In this document: positions 7,976 through 16,538 of the stretch, one piece after another
Numbering within the stretch: position 1 is the first letter of the stretch
Layout: each line of letters begins with the position of its first letter
Source: Actinopolyspora xinjiangensis
Lineage (GTDB): Bacteria > Actinomycetota > Actinomycetes > Mycobacteriales > Pseudonocardiaceae
Length of the DNA: 64,000 nucleotides
Assembly: GCF_900104475.1 (NCBI RefSeq)
Contig: NZ_FNJR01000001.1
Coordinates: 235,629-299,628, forward strand
Reading direction: 5' to 3'
Position numbers and translations under genes: made by a program
Notes under the pieces: generated by a model
The model's input: only the letters and a program-made list of their open reading frames with translations
Database searches by the model: none
Told to the model about the DNA's origin: nothing

Positions 7976-9361
7976 TCAGGCACCGGCCACACCGGCGGGC
8001 CGAACGCTGCGGCTCTCGGTCTCGTCGTCCAGCAGGAAGTCGCAGCGCTCCACGCGCCCCGCCCGAGCGCGCAGCCTGTCCACGGCGGGTTCCACCCCGA
8101 CGGCGGAGGCCACCACCGTGACCGGCTCGTCGGGGAGGTCGTGCACCCGGTACTCGCCTTCCGGAGAGGTCAACATCCTGGCGATCTGGACACCACGTCC
8201 ATCCGTCACGGTGACGCTGGCTCCCGGCAATGCGGCCCCGGAGCCGTCGGTCACCGCCCCGGCGAGCGTCCGCCGGTGCACGGGTTCGGGGGCCTCCAGA
8301 GCGGGATCGACGGTGACGCCGCTGTCGTCCTCGTGCTCGTACTCCGCCTGGACCTCCCGCTCAGCCCCCTCGTTCCGCTGCCCGGCCGTGTCCCGCTCGG
8401 GTGCGTGGGCCGCCGCGAGCCGCTTGGCGCGGAAGTGGTTGAAGGTGACCAGTGCGGCGCCGAACACGAACCAGGCACACAGCACCAGCGTGCTGCGCAG
8501 CGCCCCAGTGCCGTCGAAGTAGAGGATGCCACGCATCGCGTCCACGGCGCTGCCCAGCGGCATGACGTAGTGCAGGAACTGGAAGAGCGGGTGCACGAAG
8601 TGCAGCGGGACCGCACCCCCGCTGGATGGCATGCTCAGCAGCACGAAGATTCCGATGGCGACCCCGGGGATGAACTGCTTGACGATCGGCACCAGCCCGT
8701 ACACCGTCCAGACGATCCCCTGCGTGAGCAGGAAGCCGATCAACAGCAGCAGCGGATCGTTGTAGATGACGTCCAACGACAGGGCGGTGAAGTAGCAGAC
8801 CAGGGACGACACCGCGCCGAAACCGACCATCGCTCCCAGCTTCTGCCGGGTGGTCAACTCCGCCCGCAGCAGCATCATCACCAGGATGTAAGGGGGGATG
8901 TTCATGGCCATCAGGCAGTAGAACAGCCCCGTCCCCATCACGTCACCGGGAGCCGTGGATGCCAGATCGGTCAGCGTCAGCTGCTGCCCCGACTGCGCGG
9001 CCACCGGCGCGAAGGACTGCCGCAGCATCTGCACGGCCATCCTGCCGTTGGCGCTGGCGTAGAACATCTCCCCGTCGGAGGGGTCGTAGGCGGCGACGAC
9101 GTCCCGGTCTCGCACAGCCTGCCGGGCGGCCCCCTCGTCGGGCACCGAGGAGATGTCGTAGCCGTCGGGAACCGAGTCGTCGAACGAGATCTGGATACTC
9201 GCCGCCGCCCGGTCACCGACCACGGCCACCGGCACGTTGTGCGGCGCGGGGGCGTGGAACGGGATCAGATAGAACACCATGAACCCGACGACGAAGAACA
9301 TCGGGAACCACAGTGTCGACACCAGCTTGCGAGCCAACGACTTCAGCTCTTCCTTGGGCAC
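7976..9361 (-). CDS. ABC-2/YhgE-like membrane protein with a C-terminal carboxypeptidase-regulatory-like domain
   Basis: A 461-residue membrane protein. GTG 9361 is chosen because GAGGAG precedes it closely and the product then opens with a cytoplasmic stretch and the first membrane helix (WFPMFFVVGFMVFYLIPF). An extracytoplasmic region of about 120 residues follows (NVPVAVVGDRAAASIQISF and beyond), then five or six helices in about 185-350. This is the layout of YhgE/Pip or DUF3533-like ABC-2 proteins. After a charged linker, residues about 375-450 form a CarboxypepD_reg-like beta domain (LAGAVTDGSGAALPGASVTV). No ATPase is adjacent. It is divergent from a TetR gene with a palindromic site between, suggesting inducible export or cell-envelope stress. 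The substrate is unknown. Confidence 0.7.
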   Translation of the reverse strand: MPKEELKSLARKLVSTLWFPMFFVVGFMVFYLIPFHAPAPHNVPVAVVGDRAAASIQISFDDSVPDGYDISSVPDEGAARQAVRDRDVVAAYDPSDGEMFYASANGRMAVQMLRQSFAPVAAQSGQQLTLTDLASTAPGDVMGTGLFYCLMAMNIPPYILVMMLLRAELTTRQKLGAMVGFGAVSSLVCYFTALSLDVIYNDPLLLLIGFLLTQGIVWTVYGLVPIVKQFIPGVAIGIFVLLSMPSSGGAVPLHFVHPLFQFLHYVMPLGSAVDAMRGILYFDGTGALRSTLVLCAWFVFGAALVTFNHFRAKRLAAAHAPERDTAGQRNEGAEREVQAEYEHEDDSGVTVDPALEAPEPVHRRTLAGAVTDGSGAALPGASVTVTDGRGVQIARMLTSPEGEYRVHDLPDEPVTVVASAVGVEPAVDRLRARAGRVERCDFLLDDETESRSVRPAGVAGA

Positions 9362-9478
9362 ACCGGCTCCTCGCCACGACTGCGGAAAGATTGCGAGCGG
9401 TTGCGAGCGGTGGGCCGTGTCGAGGCACTGGCCGATCACCGACGCGACGGGACGCCTAACGCGTCGAGCACTACTGTA

Positions 9479-9507
9479 GCATTTTTATGCAGAGACTGCA
9501 AAAATGC
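9479..9507. promoter_or_regulatory. imperfect palindrome, probable TetR operator
   Basis: GCATTTTTATGCAG (9479-9492) and CTGCAAAAATGC (9496-9507) are inverted repeats differing by a two-base bulge. They lie in the only AT-rich stretch between the divergent membrane-protein and TetR genes, so the TetR protein probably controls both from here. Confidence 0.6.
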
Positions 9508-9628
9508 ATCCGCGCACCTTAACTGTGAGGGCCTCACGCGCCCGGTTTGTCCGGCCGCGAACGGCCCCACTACGATGAACCCCCAGCTCAGCAGCGTCGC
9601 GGCATCGCAGCAGCCAGGGAGAGCGCAA

Positions 9629-10294
9629 ATGGCCAGGTCAGCGCGCACCGCCCCCAGCACGGCGACCCCCTCGCCGAATCACGGGGCGGGCGAGACCGGC
9701 ACCGGCGGACTGCGGGAACGCAAGAAGCGCGCGACCAGACAGGCCCTGCAGCAGGCCGCCGTCCGGCTGTTCCGCGACCACGGCACGGGCGCGGTCACGG
9801 TCGACGACATCTGCGCCCACGCCGACGTCTCCCCGAGGACGTTCTTCAACTACTTCACCTCCAAGGAGGAAGTGCTCGTCCCCTGGGACCGGGAGACCAT
9901 CGACAACACCGCCGCCCGCGTCCTGGGACGTCCTCCCGAGGAGGAGCCCCTCGAAGCGGCCGAAGCCGTGCTGGGCGAGGCCATCGAGACGGCCATGAAC
10001 GGGCCCACCTGGCGGGACCAGGCCGTGGTGCTCCGCCACCACCCCGAACTGATCGAAAAGGTCGTGACCGCTTTCCGCGCACTGGAAGCCGCACTGGTCG
10101 AGGGATTCGCGCAACGGCTCGGCCGGGCGAGTGAGGACGTCTACGTGCGGCTGCTCGCCGCGACGGCCATCACCACGCTGCGGGTCTCGGTGCAGAGCTG
10201 GCAGGACTCCGAAGCCGGGGAAAGCATGCGCCACTACCTGGCGGAGAACTTCGAACGGCTGCGGCGGGGGCTGCGGCCGGACGAACTCGGCTGA
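9629..10294 (+). CDS. TetR-family regulator (MftR-like)
   Basis: A 221-residue regulator. ATG 9629 follows AGGGAG at good spacing; an upstream in-frame ATG (9574) has no binding site. Residues about 28-75 hold the HTH (LRERKKRATRQALQQAA, then VTVDDICAHADVSPRTFFNYF with SKEE after it), a pattern common in actinomycete TetR proteins of the acyl-CoA/MftR group. The C-terminal helices (VVLRHHPELIEKVVTAFRAL) form the ligand domain. It is divergent from the ABC-2-like membrane protein gene and shares the palindrome at 9479-9507, so it probably represses that gene and itself. Confidence 0.88.
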   Translation: MARSARTAPSTATPSPNHGAGETGTGGLRERKKRATRQALQQAAVRLFRDHGTGAVTVDDICAHADVSPRTFFNYFTSKEEVLVPWDRETIDNTAARVLGRPPEEEPLEAAEAVLGEAIETAMNGPTWRDQAVVLRHHPELIEKVVTAFRALEAALVEGFAQRLGRASEDVYVRLLAATAITTLRVSVQSWQDSEAGESMRHYLAENFERLRRGLRPDELG

Positions 10295-10801
10295 CCGGGG
10301 GCAGGGGACCCCGCGAACACCAAGTATCGGCCGGAACGCTCCCGGTGGCCGCACCGAGCTCTCCCGGCCGCCGGAAGGCGAATCCGCGCCGTCACCGCCC
10401 GCGGCAGCACGCGTCGTTTCCGCACTATTGTGCTCGCCCGGTGCGAGAAAAGATCGACTGATGATACTCGTCGAAAAACGATCGAGCGTGTTGGAGCGAC
10501 ACGCGTTACGGTGCTTGACACTGACCGATTACCGCACCCATCAGCGATACGAACCGAGAGCCTCCGGCGGGAGTTCGTGCGGAGCGAGCACTCCGGGTGT
10601 GCGGACACGTACGGCCGGAAGCGCGGGAAATCGCGGTTCGATCGAAGCGTGAACACATAGAGCATGCGAACGGCCACGACGATCGCCAGCTCCCACGGGC
10701 GACAACCGAGCACCCGGGCGAGTTCTATATCATAAGCCCTGAAACCCGAGACTGATTCAAAAACGACTACTCACACTGTTCTTGCGGTGAGAGGGGTAAC
10801 A
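10295..10801. other. 507-base intergenic stretch
   Basis: Its base composition is less GC-rich near the right end, where the promoter of the next gene should lie. No gene, repeat or RNA structure could be supported. Confidence 0.4.
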
Positions 10802-12349
10802 GTGGCGGTCACCGAAACGACGCGGGACAAGGAATCTTCTCAGTTATTTTCCAGTGGCGCGATACCGAACCGATCGGAAAAGCGGGAAACCGCGTTGGTG
10901 GCCGGTGGTGCCGCACTGCTCGCCGGACTCGTGTTCATGCTCGTGCGGGGCGGGCTCACCGACGATGCCTACATCACCATCGACTTCGCACGCAACCTGG
11001 CCTTTCACGGCCACTGGGGAATGATCCAGGAAGAGTTCTCCAACACCGCCACCTCACCGCTGAACGTGCTGGCACTGGCAGCGCTGACCTTCCTGCTACG
11101 ACAGCCCGTGCTGGCGCTGGGCGTACTTTTCGTGCTCGCCAACGCGGTCCTGGCCGTGACACTGCACCGCTCCGCACGGCACAGTGGTTTTTCGCGCCTG
11201 ACCGTGGTCCTCGGCACGCTGCTCGTACTGACCAACCCGTTCCTACTCTCCTCGGTCGGGTTGGAGATGACCCTGGCCTCCGCGCTGCTGGGACTGCTAC
11301 TGCTCGGAGCCACCACACACAACCGAGTGCTGTTCGGCGCGGCGGCCGGACTACTCGCGTTGACCAGACCGGATCTGGGCATCTTCGTCGTGGTGCTGCT
11401 GTTGGGCCGTCCCGCGCTGTGGCGGAGATTCTGGCGCTGGCTGGTGCCCGCCTGCCTCGTCTCGCTGCCCTGGTTCGGCTTCAGCTGGTTCGTGTTCGGC
11501 TCGGCCGTGCCCGACACGCTGGTACTCAAGCAGATGCAGGAAGCCTGGGGTAGCTGGGACTTCGGCAACGGACTGCGACTGTACTATGAAGTGTATCCCA
11601 CCGCGACCACCGCGGCGCTGGTCACCGCGGCGCTCGGGGTGCTCGCGCTGCCGGTGTGGCTGGTGACACGACTGCTGCGCAACACCGCGGCGCACAAGCT
11701 GCACCCCTGGGCGCTCATGGGAGTGGGCGGGATCGCGCACTTCTACGCCTACACCACGCTCGGGGTTCCGCCGTACCACTGGTACTACGTTCCGAGCATG
11801 CTCGGGCTCACGATGTTCCTCGCCGGTGTGATCGGAGCCACTTCGGCGGTGGCCGCCCGACACCGGCGACGAATTCCGATGCTGGCCGCGACCGTGGCGG
11901 TGGTCCTGGGAACCGCGGTGTTCGCCAACCAGGCCAGGGTCGCGGTGGAAACCGGGACGCCCTGGCAGCGCGCCACGATCACGACCAACTGGGCGACGCC
12001 GTCGGATTATGCCAGAATCGGGAACCTGCTGAAGGAGGAGATCGGCGACGCCACGGTGCGCAGTCCAGGGGAGATCGGCACCCTGGCCTACTTCTGCGAG
12101 TGTTCCATAGTGGACGGTTTGGCCGACCGCGGAATCCTGACTCCCGACATCAACAAACGCATCGCGGAGGCCGGGCCGGTTACCGCCACCCTGCTCCGCG
12201 CGAACTACCGGAACTTCACCCCCGTGGAACCGCGAGAGGTCGACTACGTACTGACCAGGGTCATGGGACGCGGACCCGCCCCGGCCTGGAACATCGACTC
12301 ACCGTGGACCGAGCCCTCGCACCTCGTGCTCAAGAAGGTGGACCAGTGA
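10802..12349 (+). CDS. GT-C type membrane glycosyltransferase
   Basis: A 515-residue polytopic protein. GTG 10802 is chosen over GTG 10787 because AGAGGGG lies five bases before it. After a 30-residue cytoplasmic start come about ten to eleven helices. The first loop contains DDAYITIDFARNLAFHG and then NTATSPLN, the Asp-Asp motif and SP-rich signature of GT-C enzymes that use polyprenyl-phosphate sugars, similar in outline to AftB/ArnT-like transferases. The C-terminal 130 residues are extracytoplasmic and include ANYRNFTPVEPREVDYVL. It probably adds a pentose or hexose to a cell-wall glycan or lipid. It ends 22 bases from the convergent siderophore gene. The exact sugar cannot be told. Confidence 0.75.
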   Translation: MAVTETTRDKESSQLFSSGAIPNRSEKRETALVAGGAALLAGLVFMLVRGGLTDDAYITIDFARNLAFHGHWGMIQEEFSNTATSPLNVLALAALTFLLRQPVLALGVLFVLANAVLAVTLHRSARHSGFSRLTVVLGTLLVLTNPFLLSSVGLEMTLASALLGLLLLGATTHNRVLFGAAAGLLALTRPDLGIFVVVLLLGRPALWRRFWRWLVPACLVSLPWFGFSWFVFGSAVPDTLVLKQMQEAWGSWDFGNGLRLYYEVYPTATTAALVTAALGVLALPVWLVTRLLRNTAAHKLHPWALMGVGGIAHFYAYTTLGVPPYHWYYVPSMLGLTMFLAGVIGATSAVAARHRRRIPMLAATVAVVLGTAVFANQARVAVETGTPWQRATITTNWATPSDYARIGNLLKEEIGDATVRSPGEIGTLAYFCECSIVDGLADRGILTPDINKRIAEAGPVTATLLRANYRNFTPVEPREVDYVLTRVMGRGPAPAWNIDSPWTEPSHLVLKKVDQ

Positions 12350-12371
12350 GCTCTTCGGCGGGAGCGGAACC

Positions 12372-14429
12372 TCACTCGGGCACCGGGTCGGACATCGGGT
12401 TGGGCTGCGGCAGGTAGACCTCCCCCTCCTCGGGACGCAGCCGCATGGTGATCAGCGCTTTCTGCGGCAGTTCCGGCGCGAGCAGCGCGCCCAGGTCCGC
12501 CGCGAGCGCCGCACCACCCCGTGACCGGACACGCACGGCGAGCCCGGTGATCACCTCCCGCAGGATCCCCCAGGACCGCACGGGGACCAACCCGCAGGAC
12601 CGCCACAGCAGGTGGACCACCTCGGCCAGGTTGGCCTGCAACGTGGCGTGGCACGTCTTGGCGTGCAGCGCGCTCGGGTCGTCAACGCTCGTGACTCCCG
12701 GGCGGCTCGTCGGGACCGCGTGGCCCGCCGCGCGCAACCTCCCCGGGTGGATCCGCACCCCGGCGAAGTCGCGCAGCAGCAACCGCACGGGCCGGGAACC
12801 CCGCACCACCACCAGCACGTTCTGCAGGTGCGCCTCCAGCGCGATGCCGTAGCACGACATCAGCGGCAGGGTGCTCGACAGCAGCGCCTCCGCGTACTCC
12901 CGCAGGAACCAGCGGGCCGCCTCCGGGCGCGCGACGCCGTGGCGTCGGGCCCTGGCCGCGACGAGTTCCCCCAGCAGGGGCTCTCCCGACACGGGGGAAC
13001 GCAGCAGCAGCGCCGAGGCGGTGACGGCCTGCTCTCCCGCGCCGAGCGAGTCGGCGGGGTCCTGCCGCAACAGCGCCGACAGACCGCGTGCCCGGCCCGC
13101 CCGCGCCGACGACCCCTCCGGGGGTTCGAAGGCGATCCCCGCCAGGTCGGGAACGATCTCCGCCCGCCCCCTGAGAACCGGGTCCCGCGCGAACAGCTCC
13201 CCGAGCAGCGCGCTGACCCGAGGACCGTCCCGAGTGCTCTCCGGAGCGATGGTGCGCCTGGCCGAGGTCAGCAGCACGTCCAGCGCCGTTTTGACGGTCA
13301 ACCGCCGCCCGTGCCTGCCGGGTTGGGCGGTCACCAGGGTGCGCGTCGAGGAGGTGGGCCTGCAGGGCAGCCGCACCTCGTGGAGCGGAAGCAACGCCCC
13401 CGAGGCGAGCTCGGCCGGGTACTCGCGCGGCACGGCGTTGCGCAGCTGCCACGGGTGCACCGGCACCAGCTGGTACTCGGCGGGGTCGCGTCCCCGTTCC
13501 GACAGCGCCGCGCGCGCTCGCGCGAACGGTTCGGGGAAGTGCTCGGCGAGCAGTTCCCCGACCGAACTTCCGCCCCCGTGCGGGGTGGAGCGGAAGTAGC
13601 CCTCGCGCAGGGCCACGAACTCCACGTCGACCGTCCTCGCCGCCTCGGCCGAGTAGCTCACCGAGTCCGCGACGGAGAAACCGCCGCGAACCCTGCCGCA
13701 GGGGTGGATGTTGTGCCCCTCGCAGCTCAGCGAGTCCAGGTCGAGGGTGACCTCACTGGCGGAACGTCCGGTGCCCAGCGTGCGCAGCAGGTCACCGGTG
13801 TCGAGGCGTGCCGCCCGCAGCGCCACGGCGGCCGCGTTGCGGCGCGCGGCCGCGCGGGACAGCGCCAGGTTGCGCGCCGAGTCGGCCAGCTCCTGACGCA
13901 GCCTGTCCCAGCCCGCGACCTCGGGCTCGGTCCCCGGATCACGACGCAGCGTGTCCACCAGTCGCCGCGGCCGGTCCAGTTCCACGGCGGTGACGCCGTC
14001 GTCGAACAACACCGGACGGCGTACCCGGTACAGCCCGAACGAGGCTCCCGACTCGCACACCGCCGCGAGCGTTCCCGCGGCCAGCCGCACCACGACCAGC
14101 TCGCCCTCCCCGGCTCGTAGCGATGGCCCCAGCATCCGGGCGGCGTCGCGCCCCGTTCGCAGCCGGCTCGCCAACGAGGTGGCGTCGCCCCACGCCACCG
14201 GCAGCCGAAAGGTCTCCACCGTGCCGGGCAGCAGCCGTTCGCGCAGCAACGCGGCGAACGCCCGGCGGGTGGTGTCCCCCCGCGCACATGGCAGTTCCGC
14301 CGAGCAGCTCTCGGCCAGCCGGGGATCCCTGGCGCGCAGCTCGCGCAGCATCACCTCCTCCTCGGGGTCCGGTGAGGCGGAGTCGCCGAGTCCAGGAGCC
14401 CCACCGGGCAGAACGAGCTCGCCGGTCAT
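12372..14429 (-). CDS. IucA/IucC-family siderophore (NIS) synthetase, second of a tandem pair
   Basis: A 685-residue NRPS-independent siderophore synthetase. The family condenses citrate- or succinate-type carboxylates with amines or alcohols through an acyl-adenylate. The start ATG overlaps the stop of the upstream synthetase (ATGA). Residues about 265-290 carry the nucleotide-binding region; where most members have EGHPxHPxxKxRxG, this protein reads CEGHNIHPCGRVRGGFS, with the lysine replaced by Gly. Other family blocks are VPVHPWQLRN, LTVKTALDVLLTSARRTI and the FhuF-like C-terminus from about 530 (CYGIALEAHLQNVLVV, LLLRDF). It probably acts after the neighbouring synthetase on one pathway. 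No exporter or iron box was seen nearby. Confidence 0.88.
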   Translation of the reverse strand: MTGELVLPGGAPGLGDSASPDPEEEVMLRELRARDPRLAESCSAELPCARGDTTRRAFAALLRERLLPGTVETFRLPVAWGDATSLASRLRTGRDAARMLGPSLRAGEGELVVVRLAAGTLAAVCESGASFGLYRVRRPVLFDDGVTAVELDRPRRLVDTLRRDPGTEPEVAGWDRLRQELADSARNLALSRAAARRNAAAVALRAARLDTGDLLRTLGTGRSASEVTLDLDSLSCEGHNIHPCGRVRGGFSVADSVSYSAEAARTVDVEFVALREGYFRSTPHGGGSSVGELLAEHFPEPFARARAALSERGRDPAEYQLVPVHPWQLRNAVPREYPAELASGALLPLHEVRLPCRPTSSTRTLVTAQPGRHGRRLTVKTALDVLLTSARRTIAPESTRDGPRVSALLGELFARDPVLRGRAEIVPDLAGIAFEPPEGSSARAGRARGLSALLRQDPADSLGAGEQAVTASALLLRSPVSGEPLLGELVAARARRHGVARPEAARWFLREYAEALLSSTLPLMSCYGIALEAHLQNVLVVVRGSRPVRLLLRDFAGVRIHPGRLRAAGHAVPTSRPGVTSVDDPSALHAKTCHATLQANLAEVVHLLWRSCGLVPVRSWGILREVITGLAVRVRSRGGAALAADLGALLAPELPQKALITMRLRPEEGEVYLPQPNPMSDPVPE

Positions 14430-16423
14430 ACGGCCGACAACGGGTTCGGGGCGGGTATGTAGCGCTGGTCGGTCACCAGCCCGGACAACCGCATCCCCAG
14501 CATCGTCTTGAGCCGCCACGGTCGCCGCAGCAGGGCATCCGCGTCGTGGGCGCAGTCGTCGGCCTCCTCCCGGCAGCACGCGGTGGAGCGCAACCGGTCG
14601 AATACCTCGCCCACGCTGTCCCGCACCACCCGCCACAGCGGGTCCTCCGAGCACCCCGTCGCGGCGGCCGCCGCGGCCACGAGCTCGCCGAGGTGGTTGC
14701 CGAACAGTGGAAAGTACAGTTTGTCGCGCAGTGCCGCCGGGTCCGCACTCGCCAGCGCGGAGTCCTCGTGGGGCCGGAACCGGTGGCCGCGCCGCCGGAG
14801 CCTGTCGGACAGCACCCGGACACCGCCGATGTCCCGCACGAGGAACCGGTGCGGCAGCCCCTCGCGCAGCACCAGCACGGTGTTCTGCGGGTGCGGCTCC
14901 AGCGCGATGCCGTAGCGCACCAGCAGTCCCAGCAACGGGAGCAGCCCCAGGCCGAGGTGCAGCCGCAGCCAGTGCCGCGCGGTGTCGAGCCGGGGGGCCG
15001 AGGGGGCGCGGAACCTCCGGTCCCGCCGGGCGGGGTCGGAGTCGGCCAGCACGTCGGCGAGCACGGTGTTCCCGGTCAGCGGGGAACGGGCGAGCAGGGC
15101 GGCCACCGGCAGCGCGATCTCACCCGGGGCGGTCGAAGCGGCGGGGTGTTCCCGCAGCACCGCCGCCAGGGAGCGGGCACGCGCCCGGTCGCGCTCCGGC
15201 TCCCCCGTCGAGTGAGCGGGCAGGTATCCGACCGAGGCCAGCTCCCGGCACACCGTGAAGAGCGGACGCCCCGCCCCGTCCCGGGGCGCGACTTCCGGGT
15301 CCCGCGCCGCGATCCGGTCGAACAGCGCGGACAGGCGCGGTCCGTTGTGGACAGCGCCCGGCGAGATCCCGCGCACCGCACCGGTCAGGCGCACCTCGAC
15401 GGCGGTCTTGATCTGGAGTCCCGGCGGGTGCTCCGGTTCGCGGGCCTCCAGCGTGCGCAGGGACATCAGTGGTCGGGCCGGTACGGAGGATTCGAGCGGA
15501 ACCGCAGTTCCCGTCGTGAGCAGCTCCCCGTGCAGTTCGGGGAGGGCGAAACGCAGCTGGTGGGGGTGCACCGGGACCGGGACGTAGTCGGTGGGCGACA
15601 GTCCGAGGGCGAGCAGTTCCGAGTCCGCCGCCGCGCTCGCCCGGGGGAAAGCGGCCCGCAGCTCGCGTCGGACCGCCCCGGCTCCGTCGAGTTCACCGGT
15701 GTGATCGGCGCCGGAAACGGCGTGCCGGGCGAGCGCCACCAGCGGCACGTCGAACCCGACCCCGAACTCGGGGGCGTAGCGACTCGCGTCCGTTGTGGAC
15801 ATACCTGTCCTGGTCTTGGCGACGGGCTGCATCGGGTGCCCGTCGATCACCCACTGCTCGAAGGCGCTCAGCAGCGGGTCCGCCGCGCCGTGCTCCGCGC
15901 GCAGCGCCGCCACGAGCGCGGCGAACGGGGCCGAACCACCTTCGTTCCCGGACACCGAGGCGCGGAGCCTCCGGGCGCGGACCCGCTCGGCACGCAGCGC
16001 ACGGTCCAGCCCGGTCACGCCCTCCGCGAGGTCCGAGCGCAGCCGCCGCCAGCTCGCCGGGTCACCGCCGAGCAGCCCCAGCCGCAGCAGCACGTCGATC
16101 AGTTCCACCGGATCGCGCACCACGCGGGTGGCGACGGCCCCCGCCTCCGACAGCGTGACCGGGCCGGTGGGGGCGAGCCTGCCCGTCGCGGTCACCCTGA
16201 CCAGCGGGAGCCGCAGACCGCGTTCGGCGGCCCGGCCGGGGTCGAGCAGCTTCTCCCTGACCAGGGAGGAGACCAACCGGGCCAGTACGACCGCCCTGGC
16301 GGAGGACGGGGCAGAGGCGCGGTAGTCGGTGGCCGGAAAGCCAGGGTCCCCGCGAGTGCCCGCGACGTGCTGTACCGCCGCGTGGGCAGCGGACACCGCG
16401 ATATCCGCGCGATCTGTGCTCAC
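14426..16423 (-). CDS. IucA/IucC-family siderophore (NIS) synthetase, first of a tandem pair
   Basis: A 665-residue NIS synthetase, the leading gene of a two-gene operon with the synthetase downstream. Visible family blocks are VIDGHPMQPVAKTRTGMS (residues about 190-207) with the conserved lysine that binds the ATP phosphates, VPVHPHQLRFALPEL, then PLMSLRTL and LQIKTAVEVRLTGAVRGI, and in the C-terminal FhuF-like part RYGIALEPHPQNTVLVL followed by FLVRDIGGVRVL. Two synthetases side by side usually mean two condensations on one scaffold, as in aerobactin, achromobactin or alcaligin-like routes. No IdeR/DmdR-type iron box was recognised upstream, so iron control is inferred only from function. 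Confidence 0.9.
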   Translation of the reverse strand: MSTDRADIAVSAAHAAVQHVAGTRGDPGFPATDYRASAPSSARAVVLARLVSSLVREKLLDPGRAAERGLRLPLVRVTATGRLAPTGPVTLSEAGAVATRVVRDPVELIDVLLRLGLLGGDPASWRRLRSDLAEGVTGLDRALRAERVRARRLRASVSGNEGGSAPFAALVAALRAEHGAADPLLSAFEQWVIDGHPMQPVAKTRTGMSTTDASRYAPEFGVGFDVPLVALARHAVSGADHTGELDGAGAVRRELRAAFPRASAAADSELLALGLSPTDYVPVPVHPHQLRFALPELHGELLTTGTAVPLESSVPARPLMSLRTLEAREPEHPPGLQIKTAVEVRLTGAVRGISPGAVHNGPRLSALFDRIAARDPEVAPRDGAGRPLFTVCRELASVGYLPAHSTGEPERDRARARSLAAVLREHPAASTAPGEIALPVAALLARSPLTGNTVLADVLADSDPARRDRRFRAPSAPRLDTARHWLRLHLGLGLLPLLGLLVRYGIALEPHPQNTVLVLREGLPHRFLVRDIGGVRVLSDRLRRRGHRFRPHEDSALASADPAALRDKLYFPLFGNHLGELVAAAAAATGCSEDPLWRVVRDSVGEVFDRLRSTACCREEADDCAHDADALLRRPWRLKTMLGMRLSGLVTDQRYIPAPNPLSAV

Positions 16424-16490
16424 CCCCTCAGCCTGATCACCGACCGCACCTGGAGCAACCGCCCGGCGGGCAACTCACCCGCTTTGCGTA

Positions 16491-16508
16491 ACCGGTTCGG
16501 GAACCGGT
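16491..16508. terminator. short inverted repeat between two minus-strand genes
   Basis: ACCGGTTC (16491-16498) and GAACCGGT (16501-16508) form an 8-bp hairpin with a two-base gap, between the antiporter gene's stop and the start of the siderophore operon. There is no T-run; it may be a terminator or a regulator-binding site. Confidence 0.4.
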
Positions 16509-16538
16509 GGACCGGGGCGTCGTGGCGACCGGAACCGA

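Noticed and set aside
7208..10294. A single open frame of 1028 codons on the plus strand
   Set aside because: It runs antisense through the ABC ATPase/TetR/ABC-2 genes, which have clear motifs on the minus strand; only its end, from 9629, is the real TetR gene.
16424..16538. Search for an IdeR/DmdR iron box before the siderophore operon
   Set aside because: No TTAGGTTAGG-like palindrome was found; only the ACCGGTTC hairpin is there.
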